From Pascua guehoae (Eukaryota; Basidiomycota; Tremellomycetes; Trichosporonales; Trichosporonaceae), in contig BCJX01000003.1 of NCBI GenBank assembly GCA_001600415.1, positions 329,247-393,246 of the forward strand: a DNA stretch of 64,000 nt, in the 5' to 3' direction. Positions 35,458-47,081 of this stretch are shown piece by piece. The notes beneath the pieces are model-generated. The model was not told the DNA's origin and did no database searches. It worked only from the letters and a program-made list of their open reading frames with translations. The position numbers and the translations under genes are program-made. Numbering within the stretch: the first letter of the stretch is position 1; each line of letters begins with the position of its first letter.

Positions 35458-37732
35458 TTACGCGGACTCTTCGACAGGGATGGTGTGAACAATGGAGGTC
35501 TTCTTCCCACTCTTGGTCGGGTCGTGAGATTCCGGGGACGCGTTGAACGTCTGGTCGTAATATTCAGTGACCTCTGTCGAGAGGTCTTCGGTACGCGGTC
35601 CCCTGGTTCGTCAGCACGTCGCGAGTTGGGATGCACTTACGTGAAGAATGTTTTGCCGCCAATTTTGGGAATCCACCAGTAGCCGCCAGCAAAGACCCAC
35701 ACGGCTGCGGACACGACGACGGCGTAGTTCATTGTGCTCGCAGTTGGGTTCGGGTCGCCAGGGCTGCGAAAGTAAGCATGGTGGGAGGAGAACAGACGGT
35801 CGATTGAACGCACAAGCAGAAGACGACGATTGCAAACGCCATCCAGACGGAAGCAATGATGGCCATCGGTCGGCTGTACTTTCCCAAGTACCAAGGCCCA
35901 GGACGAAGGAGCGTCTCGCCCCAGATGACGCGGCAAATGATTGGGATTCCGTAGGCAAAGTATAAGCCCATGATATTAAGACAGAAAATGGCACTGTAGG
36001 TCAGCAAGTGCAATGCCAATTCTCAGATGCAGGGCTCACTTGATCGCAGCCTGGTCGACGGGGTCGGCAAAGCCGAGCAGGCCAAGTGGCATCGCACAGA
36101 AGACGACGAGCCAGACGGTGCGAACAGGGGTGCCGGAGTACGAGTCGACGTGGTGGAAGAACTTAGAGAATGGCAGGGCACCATCACGGGCAAAAGCAAA
36201 GGCCTGGCGCGACGAGGGCAAGACAAGGGACGTGGTCATGGAGAGCTCTGCAAACGTTAGCAGGTAGTAAGCATTGCACGATACAGCAACAGCATGAAGC
36301 AAACTCACGTGAGATCGCGCTGGAGAGCGTCAGCAACGTGGTCCCATAACAAAGCCACAACTATCCACTCACACGAAGGACCAGAGTGCAAGGGCACCGT
36401 CGGTTCCAAACGCCATCTGGTAAATAACGGCGAGAGGCTGGCCGATTGCCGAGTCATTGATGGCTTCGAGGTCCGTGCTGCCATGTGTCAGTGTCTCTTC
36501 CTCCTCGCTCTCTCGTGTGTGGTTGGCAACGATATCGACTTACCCCATGCAAAGCGAATAGATGATAAGAAGTACGGTGCCGAGAACTCCAGCCGTAGCG
36601 ATCGAGCCCACAATAGCGGCAGGCACAGCAATGGCGGCATTGCTCGCCTCCTCGGAGATAGAGACGGCACAGTCGAAACTGCCAATGGTCCAGACGGGGG
36701 CCATCATCGAGAGGAGGAATGTCATGCCACTGCCCCAGCTGTGGAGGTTGACCCAGCCAGTGAATGTGAACTTTGCAGTGTTGAGGTGGCCGCGGCGTGC
36801 GATCGGGAGACCAATGATGGTGGCCACAGCGAGTGCGAGGTTGAGCACAGTCGCCGGTGTCTGCATGCGTGCAAAGAGGGTCGTGCAGTATGAGCAGTAG
36901 AAGCCGCAGAAGATCAGGATGCCACAGTAGAGGCCAAAAGTCGCGCCGATGCTGGGCTGGAACGACTCATCCCGCATCGAGGCGGCAGAAAAGAAGATGC
37001 CTGCACACGACCACGCAAGCGAAGCCGTCGCAGAGACATTGCCGAGGAAGGAGTTGTCTGGGCGTCAGAAATCACACCCACGCCCGTCCTTGCTTTGGAG
37101 ACTCACAACCGACCATCCATGAAAGAAAGTTGCGATACTGCATGTCAGGCAATGAAACAGGCTCGGCGGATACACAAAGCTCACTTTGGGTGGCGCGAGA
37201 CGGTGGGTCCAGTAGTAGAGACCACCTGATGTGGGCATGGAACTGGCAAGGTCACCCTGAAACACAGGTCAGTACGGGTCATTGCAGATAAGAAGCCGGG
37301 CGTTGTGGAGCGCATGGGCGCTTGTCTTGGGCACGGTTTGACGCACCATTGCCAGTCCAACGGTCAAAATGAGAGAGGCGGCGACGACCCAGCCCCAGAT
37401 CATGCCAACAGGTCCGCCGTAAGGAAGGTTGGAAAAGATTGTGGATGCGATGGAGGGTACAACACCCATGATACTGAACGCAACTGCGCAGCTGTTAGTA
37501 CTGGGGGCACCAGAGCATGGCCGATCTCAACCACAGATGACGCACCACCAAAGACTTCGATCTTGGAGAAGTTGCGCTTCAGTTCAGGACGGTAGCCGAG
37601 ATCCTCAAGACGCGCATCGTCGCGAGTCAAACGTGTCGGCACCCGTTCGAGGCCGGCACTGTTTGGCGGCGAATCGTCAAAGGTGCGCTTGCGGTCAGAG
37701 CCGACGTCAGTCACAGTGTTGGAGGGAGCCAT
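35458..37732 (-). CDS. APC-family amino-acid/GABA permease
   Basis: A 12-helix plasma- or vacuolar-membrane transporter. Minus-strand exons 37546-37732, 37347-37483, 37185-37256, 37107-37137, 36544-37057, 36373-36477, 36309-36319, 36040-36247, 35814-35993, 35641-35763 and 35458-35602 give 570 aa. Family marks: ELKRNFSKIEVFGVAFSIMG (helix 1), GGPVGMIWGWVVA, GDLASSMPTSGGLYYWTHRL, MAPVWTIGSFDCAVSISEEA (conserved EEA loop), SSRQAFAFARDGALPFSKFF and YGIPIICRVIWG. These fit fungal UGA4/BAT1-like permeases. Exon 7 is only 11 nt; without it the conserved helix before SSRQAFAF is broken. The N-terminus is about 60 residues of hydrophilic sequence. Substrate is inferred only from similarity. Confidence 0.9.
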
Positions 37733-40100
37733 TGGGATGGAGTGGATGTGCAGACAGAAACGCGATGGCAGCCAATGTATATAGCTATGTGAACAGCGGT
37801 GTGGGCGTTGGTGCCAGTTGCCGCGATGCTGGCATGTGATGGCTACCAAAGGGCCCACGCTGCAAGGTTGGAGACCAGGCCGGGCGTTGCACTCAACTTC
37901 CCGCCCCCTCCCTCCACACAATCACGGGGTCATGCGCCAAAGCGACGTCGCTACTCGCCAAAGTCCGCCAAAGCACCTGGGCAACGTTGCCCGCGTTAGA
38001 TAGGAACATATTAACCTTGGTGGATGGCACGCGGGGTTGGGTAGATGGGTGCATTGAAGATCGCCCGTGCCGGCATAGGATAGGTGGGGTCGGCCGCCTG
38101 GGGCCCGGCGGGGGGGCGTGTGGGCAGTGGGGGTGCGAGGTCGGCAGAACCGAGAGAGGCTGATGCAGAAGAGGGAGAGGAATGACGGCTGGGCCCGCCA
38201 TGGCGGCATGGACCTGAAGGCGAAGCAGCCCGTTACATTCTATAATGGGCCTTCTAATCAGGCATGACGTTTATGGTTAATCAGGCGGAATAGAACCGCC
38301 ATATCCCAAGACTTGAAGGATGGAAACTGAACATGTGGCCAAACAGAAACCGAGAATTCCGTCCAATGCATCCGAGCGCGATCGATCATCAGCCTCCATG
38401 CGCCACGCCACTGCGCGCCCACTCTCCAAGCGAGGTCAACCACATGCTGACAGTGCGCAGTGCCTTGTGCGTGCGCTTGTGCGTGCAACTCTGTGCCTGA
38501 TGATGATGAGCCGTGCCAATGGTTTGTCCACATGGCCGGACCATGCGTCGCTCCAGGACAGACATCCAGCAGCGGCCAGAGGGGAGGAATCAGGCTGCTG
38601 CAGGCGCAAGTCCCAGTTTGGCGGCCAGGTCCGCCCCAGGGGTGCGCGGCGCTGGCAGTGAGTGGCTGTTGATACCATCGTAATGTTGCGACTATAAGTA
38701 TCCAGATTCGCGTTGCGATACCGATAGGTCATGGCGAATGGCAGGTTGGATGGGGTACCCACTCGGACGGAGGTGAACGTATTGTACCGGAGGTGCGGTG
38801 TGTGGTGCAGTAAGGTCAATGTGGAAGCGAGGGGGGGGATAAGAAGGCCGTGGTTTATGACCGTTATGAGCAATGGCCACTTGAGTGAGGGGTGTCGCGT
38901 TTCAGTGTGAGTGACTCGATCAAGCGTCTGACGTCTTTTCTCATGTCACTCGTCAAAGCGTCCCGCCTAAATGGACCACGATTGGCCCGCTCTCAAGAAC
39001 AACCTACTGAGCACGGCGCCGTTCTCCTTCCAGATGGCCTGAAGCGAAGGTGGCCATCAGCTCCCACCTACAAGACCCCGCCAAGCGAGGCGGAGCGTTG
39101 CGACGTCGTCGCCAACACGCAGCCATATGTCACGCGCCGGTACTGCCAGTTACCAGTGCTGTGCATGGCGATAGCTGTGGACTCGCAGTACCGCTGGGAC
39201 CCAGGTATTGGTCCCTCTCATTCGCTCATATAAGCGATAGCGCGGGCTGGTGTCTCAGCGTCCCGGACAACAATGATACCCGCTGGAACTTCGAGAAAGG
39301 TGTCGGAGGCTCCGAAGGCCAGTGTGTGGAACAGACCACAAAGGTAACGTTGGAGGTTAAGAGTAACAAGCGAGGGGTTATGCGTATGTCGAAGCACTGA
39401 CTAGTCGTCTCGGCAACCTTGACCGGTGGCGGGGTAAGCCCCCTCGGTGTCATGTCTCCACGATGTCCGAAGCATTCCGGCACAGGTGGCCGTCAAAGGA
39501 AGAACTCGGAGTCGGCCATTTGGTAGTCACCACACCCCCATCCCAGGAGGCGTCAAGAACGTTCAAATCCTACTCCACCCTGACCTCACCGTACAGTCGG
39601 AGAGTTCTGTACTAAGCCACAGGGCCGGCTAGCAACTGAGGACATTGTGGGCATGCTCCAGGTGTTGATCGTTACGTTCCTCAACCCTGCATACAGTTAA
39701 CTCCCTACAACTCGATTCCACTTCGTTCCTTCTCCTCGACAAACCCGACGTAAAGGTTGCACATCACCGTAGGCGTGAGGAACCTTGCGGAACCCTGCAC
39801 CACCCTCCTGTCCTCATTTCACCAACCGCCGAACTTTGAGAGGCGATTATTCAACAGTCACTGAAGCTATCCACGAGCTCTCACCACCATCACGCGCAGC
39901 TTGAAGAGAACTTAACAGAGAATATGATTAATCTATCCATGACAAAGATACTGCACGAATCATTTTGACTGTGATGCCATGCATGGTGGCATTTCGGATT
40001 GGACAGGCGTCTGGCCCATTGGATAGGTACCTTTTGTTCAGTGGCGTTAGTACGCGTACGTGCAACCTTTGGAACGGCCATTGTATGCTTAACGCATGTT
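37733..40100. other. Intergenic region of about 2.4 kb
   Basis: Promoter side of the permease (TATATAGC at 37778-37785 on the plus strand), then mixed sequence. A GGCGG/CCGCC hairpin at about 38285-38303 resembles a tRNA T arm, but no full cloverleaf forms. No gene supported. Confidence 0.45.
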
Positions 40101-40556
40101 TGTGTTCGCCGAGATCAACCTGCAACTCGTTGGTGAAATGGGCCCTTACGTCGGTGACGAAGAAGGCGGCAATGCTAGGATACCAAAGTCCCAGGGTGGC
40201 GAGGTAGGCGACCTCGACGCATCGTCCGTAGCCGTTGTTCATTGCTTCAATGGCCATGGCCCGAACAGCGTCGGTCACACCAGGACACCAGGGAGGCGAG
40301 CGGCCGTGGTTAGCATGGTTAGCGGCAACACGAGGAGCCCACGCATCTCTATCAGAAGCCACGAGGGATGGGACAAGTGCCTTAACTGTCCCTACAGCAA
40401 CGATTAGGTGCGCCAGTGTTGATCCAGCTAGGTAGCCTGTCGGAGCAATTGCCATCTCCAGAAACGCAATCGCCATGGGACGGTACTTGTTAGGGACGAC
40501 AATCTCGCATGCTGCCGCGGTTGCTGTTTGAGCCAGGCTCCAGAAGTAAAAACACA
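40100..40556 (-). pseudogene. Fragment of an MFS (TRI12-like) transporter
   Basis: The minus-strand frame contains WSLAQTATAAACEIVVPNKY followed by RPMAIAFLEMAIAPTGYLAG, resembling the xGEIVPNKxRP segment and next helix of fungal TRI12-type drug efflux pumps. The remainder (ALVPSLVASDRDAWAP, then LATLGLWYPSIAAFFV) is only loosely similar. No upstream or downstream transporter exons are present: the frame is cut by the tRNA-Asp region on one side and fades on the other. I read it as a decayed fragment. Confidence 0.38.
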
Positions 40557-40558
40557 GT

Positions 40559-40642
40559 CTCTCTGTCGGAGAGTCGAACTCCGCTCTCCCGCGAGCACGA
40601 GCAGTGACAAGCGAGCATACTAAACCGATATACGAACAGAGA
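40559..40642 (-). tRNA. tRNA-Asp(GTC) with ~11-nt intron
   Basis: The acceptor TCTCTGT/ACAGAGA is perfect with discriminator G. The T stem CGGAG/CTCCG encloses TTCGACT, and the anticodon stem CTCGC/GCGGG encloses TTGTCA, giving GTC. The intron follows position 37. A T5 run lies at 40547-40551 (A on the plus strand). Confidence 0.9.
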
Positions 40643-41092
40643 TACTCATTTTCTGACGGTGTTGGGAAGCACTCGTCCCATGGCTCACCTATGCCGTCTT
40701 TGTCTCCAAAGCCTAACAGCTCGGTGGTTCAGAACACATACACCGGCGAGACGACCACCATTGAGGTGAGCATAGCCATCGGGTGCGATTGCGCCAACTC
40801 TCGAGTGCGAAAATCCTTGGGGATCGAGTAGAGGGAGAGAAGACTGGTAGATCGATGAGTTTCAGGTGTGGGTGTGGAGCAGGGTGTGAACACCGTCATT
40901 GGTTACTAACCTCACAGCCGAAACGACGATAACTATCAACTGGGACCAGTGTGGAGAGGAATGTGGAGAGGAATAGTGTGGGGAAGAATGTGGGAAGGGT
41001 GTGTGTCTTGATTTGACGTGTTCCTACTGTCCAGTGTGACTTAGCACTGCGTTTGTAGTAAAGCATGCATTGGATACACGAATGGGTGCTTT
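40643..41092. other. Intergenic
   Basis: A 76-codon plus-strand frame at 40604-40831 overlaps the tRNA and is not supported. GGAATGTGGAGAGG repeats at about 40950-40990. Confidence 0.45.
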
Positions 41093-43814
41093 CTACGTGT
41101 TGGTCGCCAGACCAGCTGAATCATCCACCACAATGTGGTCTCCGCCTCTCGCACGGTGTGACTTGCGTGAACGCTGGGTACGGTGGGACCGCAGCGATTC
41201 CGCGCGCTCCAGGTCTTGGCGATTGTGCTCCGCCTCTTCGCGATCTTGCTCCCTCTGCGCTTGCAGGTCGGTGACCTCTGGTGGTGGGATGGCCTCCATT
41301 TCGTGATCCCTCGGGACGAGGCTGGATGGGAGCACGCCAATGGCGTAAACACCGAGAACAGTCCAGATGATGCCCACTGCGATGGCCATCATTGCCGTTG
41401 AGGACAGGCGGTGACTGCTCATCGGGAATAGGATGAGGGCTAGCGACCCAGCCAGTGCGAAAGTGAACCGGAAGATCTGAGGACGTGTAAGCAGAGAGAG
41501 CGTTGTAGCCCGTTGATGTACTCACACGCGGAATCCTTGACCCCCGCCAGCCCCGCATGTCCTTGTGCAGCATATCGATGAGCACAATACACAGCATCGC
41601 AAACCCGAGGCCACAGCCCCAATACCTAGACGGTCAGCTCCCATCGATGAATTCGCCCCACGTACCATTTTACACCTGCTTCAACAGTGTCATTTGAAAT
41701 CATTTTTGCGCAGGCAGCGGACGCCAGTACCAGCGACGCGCACAAGGGCCAGTGCAAGCTGGTATGTGAGCACGTAGAACCCCACAGGAGTATACGGACA
41801 AGGTAAACATCATACCAGCAAACCAACTGCGGCGCAAGGCGTGCTTGTAGTCGAGCCATTCATCTGTCGGAATGGTGTATCTTACTGTTAGGGTAACACA
41901 CAAGGCCATGAACGTACAGATAATTGAGTCCCCACGCCACCATAAGACCAAGAGCCGCTTTACCATATTTTTCACTTGCTCCAAATGTCGTCGGGCCAGC
42001 GATGTACAGAGAGTTCATGACCATCTCGCCAAGCTTCTGTTAGCACTGTTCCAGTGGGCCGAAATGCAGAAAGACTCACCACAATGACGACAAACGCTCC
42101 TGCGCGGTCGATAGCGTGTTCAATGTTGATAGCTTCCACGTCAGCGCTGCCAGGGCTACTTGTAACGGTACTCACCAGGAATGCGTAATCCAGTGGGCAA
42201 GTCGCCCAGGCTGAACATGGACAAGTTGGGTATATCCTCTCGATTGCCCTTGCCGGCCTCTATCAGCTTCCTTGCTTCCTTTTGCCTTTTCGCCTTTATG
42301 TACCTCGAGCCGAGGTAGTACATGATGGCATCGACGCGGCAAAGGTCGAGGCATATGCCAATCGTAGCGAGGGCAATCTGGGCACTGGGTGACTTGACCC
42401 ATATGAGAGGCTACAGTACCTGTCAGCAAACCGCCAGGGAACACAGTGCAAAAGCCCAAGACCGACTGTTCCCAAAGGACTCACCAGGTAGACAAACATG
42501 GGCACCAGCACGGCACACCCGCCAAGGAATTGAGCCTTCCGGAATTCCTTCAGCTTATAAGCGTACACCCAAAGGGCGAACACTGTTACGTGTCAGCGCG
42601 AGGTAACCTGCCTTCTAAGCTTCGGGGCCTCACCTCGTGTAATCTTGATAATGAGCCAGAATGCAGTAGCTGCGTGAATGGCCGTGTTGGTAACTGTGCG
42701 CGAATCACACTGAGCGGCCGTGAAGTGGGACTCGGCGCCCTCGGCAGCCTCAGCCGCACCTTCCGTCACGGCTTCTGCAGCGCGGGCGAGGAAATGACGA
42801 GCGGCGTGAACAGCCTCCTCAACTGCTGTCGCGCCTTCAGACGCGCCCTCCGCCGCAGCCTCACAGCCCTCGGCAAGCTGCCCGGGGATCAGAATACCCG
42901 ACGCATTCACCGAGTAGCCAAGGATACACAACATGCCTATGAGGACCCAGAAGCGGTGGAGAATCTGAAGTGTCAGAACAAGACAGAGAACGCCAGCACG
43001 CAGGCTGAGCCACGGCGGCCACAGCAGGCGAAAGCTGAAATCCGCGGTGCTTGTGGTGCGCATGCTCTTACACGCACATCATCGGTTCCGGAGACGTTGG
43101 AAAAACGCCGCGCCTCTTCCCACACGCTCCAGGAAGGGTAAAAGGTCAGAATGAAGCGCGCGACCGCCAGACCGCCAGGATGCTCTGTTGGTGTTAGCTA
43201 ATGTCCAGGGCGACTTGTTCCAGGGCAACAGCGGCCCACGCGATGAACTGCTGAGGGTTGCTGGTGATTTTCGACCCCTGGTCCAGTGACGAATGCGAAC
43301 ATGGGATACGTACCAATGGCGACCTCGGCTAGGCGAGTCAGCTGTGAGTTCACTGAGATATTCCGCCATATCATACTCACAGAGCTGGCGGATAACGCCC
43401 ACAAACAGAAGGTCCCAGAACAGCTCGATGCGCGGTACCTCGCGGGGGCTGGGCTCGCGATACAGCTTGCCATCTTCAACCCACTGCAAGAGTGAGCGGC
43501 GATCATGGCACAGGCAGTAAGAGCCGAATAGCAGCCATGGAGGGGGAGCAGCATTTGCGGGTCGTTATCCAGTGCGCGTATCACACACTTAGCAATCGCC
43601 CACAGCGGGGATGTTGGTTATGGCCACTCTTGCATGGACTTACCTGCCGGATGACGGGCCTATGAAAGAGGTCCCTCAGCCTACGGGGAGTCTCCTCCTC
43701 CTCGACCTCGGTGAACACCAAGTTCTTGTGCTGGCCATACCGTGAGCTTGTATGGGGGAGGGGATCGCGCACAGGGCCTGGAGTAGTGGTGGTGCCGTCG
43801 GTGGCGGACGCCAT
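41093..43814 (-). CDS. LtrA-family (low temperature requirement A) membrane protein
   Basis: Thirteen minus-strand exons: 43644-43814, 43381-43483, 43314-43328, 43078-43184, 42634-42964, 42485-42582, 42176-42410, 42080-42132, 41918-42036, 41800-41880, 41666-41758, 41526-41625 and 41093-41476. All phases agree, giving 629 aa. LtrA marks: IELFWDLLFVGVIRQL, GLAVARFILTFYPSWSVWEE, SGTDD, LCILGYSVNASG, IEHAIDRAGAFVVIV, KLGEMVMNSLYIAGP and YKHALRRSWFAGMMF. About 10-12 hydrophobic segments follow. An Ala/Glu-rich amphipathic insert (about residues 160-200) and a charged C-terminal coil (QREQDREEAEHNRQDLERAE) are additions to the core. Exon 3 is only 15 nt (SEVAI). The name comes from a Listeria gene; the fungal role is unknown. 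Confidence 0.87.
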
Positions 43815-45173
43815 GGCGTTGCTCTGAACGATGGAGTATGTGATAACAAGTGGATGGAGCACAGTTGTTTGCCTTTCAGCTGGTTTTGAATGTTGTGGAT
43901 GGAGTAATCATTGCCATTGCTTTGTGGGAATGAATCGAAGCCCAACTGCAGTCATCACTCCCCTTGCTGCTCTGTGCATGGTCATTTTTGTTTGGGCGTT
44001 GCGTGACACGGGGTGGGGCTGAGATATTTGTGGAAGCAGCCAAGAGCCCTCATCCGGATCTGGACCCCAGTCGGGATACGCCAAGCCATTGACTCACTGC
44101 TACGATGCCGTCATGCCGTTATTTTCAGTACTTTATCGAAGGGTCAACAATTGGTCAATGCCCACCGATCGCAGATCTCAAAGCCTCGGCACCGAGGTCC
44201 ATACCAGCCTTGTACACCATTTGTAGACACCGCTCGTCCGGTCCGAGAACCTCGGCGGCCTCCACTTACCTCCACCGACTGATCCCTTCTTGCTGGCCCC
44301 GGAGAAGGCAGTACCCCGATGTGGACATGACACAGAAGGACAGGAGTGAACCCTCCCACAGCTCTGTTGGTAAAGGATCGCGTATGGTGCAATTCAACAA
44401 CATGGGCGTTCGGAGCCCCACCAGAGTGGATGGCGGTGATACAGTGTGAGGTGCTCAAACTGAGCCCCTCCTCGTGAGACTGGGGGGACGAGCCTTGAGG
44501 GGATGAGTGAGACGCATGATTTCTCGGTAGTGCTGCGACAGCTGTCTGGGATTGGTTGTGAGAGCTTGCTTACGTACACCATTGGCCCTCGTGTCCCAAG
44601 TTTCAATTGGCTGCCGCTCGACGTGCCCCAGCCCATCAACACCGCCTCCTCTTCCCCTTCCGCATGAGAGTTGTTGCAACAGTCCAGAAGATGACCCCTT
44701 CTGATCATCCCCTTCGCCCTTGTGGTATCCTGTTTCAGCACGAGTTTCAGCTGATCGGCTGTCGTTTCAGGCCTGGTTTCAGTTGCACAGCCAACCCAGA
44801 GCATCTCATCCAGTGGCCACTTGCTGTGCCGCCACACGCACTGCCTCTGGCACAGCTCGTCTCAGCATGAATATGGGCGGTGAAAGTGGTGGACAACAAA
44901 TGCTCGTTGTGGCAGGTAAGCATAACGGCACGGTCTGGCCCGCATGAGGCTGGGAGGAGTCAGAAGGGGGTTTTTTGGTTCCGGATGTTCCACCCTCAAC
45001 TCTGATGACACTGCTTTCACCATCATCGCTAACGAGGACACCGCGCGTCCCAACGTATATATCTGCTGCATGAAGTTGCACTCCTGTCCAGTCCCACATC
45101 CCTCTGACTTCAGAACTCTCGCTGGACACTACTTTCTCACATTCGCTTGTCACCACAATCAACCACTATCGCA
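43815..45173. other. Intergenic, promoter of the 45174 gene
   Basis: No supported coding segment. Short frames overlap on both strands. CGTATATATC (about 45055) is a TATA candidate for the plus-strand gene. Confidence 0.45.
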
Positions 45174-46383
45174 ATGGCTTACCAAGGTACGTAGAGGCGT
45201 GCGCTCCGCCGGTCAGAGGTGAAGAGTAGCCACCCCCTAAGCCCTGCTGACATTATTCAGGCAACTACCGGAGCCCGACTACGACGGGTTCGTGCAAATG
45301 GGTATTCAGCATTCAGTCTCTCTAACGATCTCAGCTTACTCTGGTACACAGATGTACTCGCGTGAGTTGTCAACTTCGGGGTTGACGGAGCCAGAGTCTG
45401 ATCCTTCGTTGCACTAACACCATTAGCTTCCACTGCGACATCGGCCAGCCTCGGTGCGTGGCAGAGGTGTGTGGCATTATATGCTGACAATGCAGGCATG
45501 GTTTCAGACGGCACGTCCCTTAACGGACGTCGTTTCGTTGCTGCATCGGAATCAAGCTTCGGTTCGTACAAATCCATTGCCACATGTTACTCTCATTGTA
45601 CCTGCTCACACCACAGGCATGAACGCCGATGGCACTGCTATTAGGCACCGTATGCCTATCCGGCAGGCGTCGTCATCACTCAGCTTTGGTGAGTGATGGT
45701 GATCCAGGACTTACTATAGACGCATACCCCGCTGACGATACAGGCCAGTCTGCCAACGGTACGCCGCTGAACCCTCCCCCGGTTGGTGGATCGCCGGTAT
45801 CTCCCACTGGGTACTATCAAACGGCTGGTTAGTGTTCCTACCTTGCTGGGAGTGTTCCAGCTAACCAGCCAGGCCAAGTGCAGTATCCAGCGCCCCCCAC
45901 CCAAGGGATGCTGAGTCCTACCGTGCAGTCTCCCCGGTCACCGTCTGACAATAGTGAGCTTGCTTGAGACCGCTCATATGGGCATGTATGCTAATGTCTT
46001 CAGCGGACATCATGGACGAGATTCGCAAAATTGGCGACAACGTCTCGGTCCAACTGCAAAACTTCCAGACCGAGAACAACAGGCGGCTTGACAACCTTGA
46101 GCGCACCATGGGCAAAGTGGAGCACAGTGTCGATGCCCTGGGTCAACGCATGGTAAAGGTTGAGCACAGTGTCGATGCCCTTGAGAACAGCGTTGGCCAA
46201 CTCTCCCACCGCGTCGGGACCCTTGAGAACAGTGTCGGGACACTTCAGCACAGCGTTGGCGAACTCTCTCACCGCGTCGGGACACTTGAGCGCGGCGGCG
46301 GTGGGTTTGACAACTACAACGCGGGTACTGCCCGTGGCTGTGGAGGACGCCCCCGTCGCAAGCGCTTCCTGGGCATGTTCTAA
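45174..46383 (+). CDS. Coiled-coil protein with heptad repeats; all introns phase 1
   Basis: Nine exons: 45174-45186, 45261-45287, 45335-45361, 45427-45453, 45496-45561, 45617-45688, 45744-45827, 45873-45953 and 46004-46383 give 258 aa. The N-terminal ~130 residues are Ser/Thr/Gly/Pro/Tyr-rich (NYRSPTTTAYSGTQMYSPST) and disordered. The last exon is a coil of seven-residue repeats with V at fixed positions (VEHSVDAL, ENSVGQLSHRVGTL, repeated about seven times), ending in a Gly-rich basic tail RGCGGRPRRKRFLGMF. Every one of the eight introns is phase 1, and exons 2, 3 and 4 are each exactly 27 nt. No signal peptide. Probably a self-associating protein; family not recognised. Confidence 0.78.
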
Positions 46384-47081
46384 GAAGATCCCTTTGTCTG
46401 TTTCATAGATCGTAGACGAGTAGACTTAGATGCGCATCGAAATGTAGCCAAAGCTGGTCTTTGGTTCTTCCTCGATACCGGTATCCACTACCGTGTCACC
46501 CGCCCCGACAATCACCTTCTTGCTTTTCCTGGGCACTATATTTTAAGAGAACAGACGCAAACCTTGCGAGTCGCGGGCGCACTTCTCCCAGTTTGTGATT
46601 GTATAGGTGCATTGCAAGGATAGCAGGTACGTTCGTCAAACCCTGGTGTTGAATATCTCCACCACTGTGAGCGCCAGTGAAGAGGTTACTCGACGTCCCA
46701 CGAAGTGAGCTCGTTCGTTGTGCAAAAGATTTTCCTAGCTCAGATTACACCAGTGACAACAACCCATGAATGTTCCGCTACACGACGAGAGCGGAACTGC
46801 GTCATTGTCAACCAACGTACGCAATGTCGGAACCAAACAAGCTTCGAATCGATGTTCTGTTCCGCGCCCTTCCGCGATCATAATAACGCGGATGGGGAGA
46901 TGGTGTGGTGACAATTGACATCCATGACCCGGGAACGAACCCTCTTTCTAAATCATTTGCTATCCGCGCCTGCCAAGACAGCGGAATACAACTCTGCCCC
47001 CAGTGGGTTGTCCTTCCGGGATTGTATAAATGAGGCTCTGCCAGGAGTCACAAGAAGGTCCTTTTCCCCACATCCTTCAAC
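46384..47081. other. Intergenic
   Basis: No coding segment supported. It ends in the promoter of the next gene. Confidence 0.45.
47024..47033 (+). promoter_or_regulatory. TATA box
   Basis: TTGTATAAATG lies about 55 nt upstream of the ATG at 47082, which supports that start codon. Confidence 0.55.

Noticed and set aside
38270..38340. tRNA-like T arm with GGCGG/CCGCC stem
   Set aside because: No acceptor, D arm or anticodon stem can be formed around it.
39500..39585. GTTCAAATCC box resembling a tRNA T loop
   Set aside because: Flanking bases do not pair into a T stem or cloverleaf.
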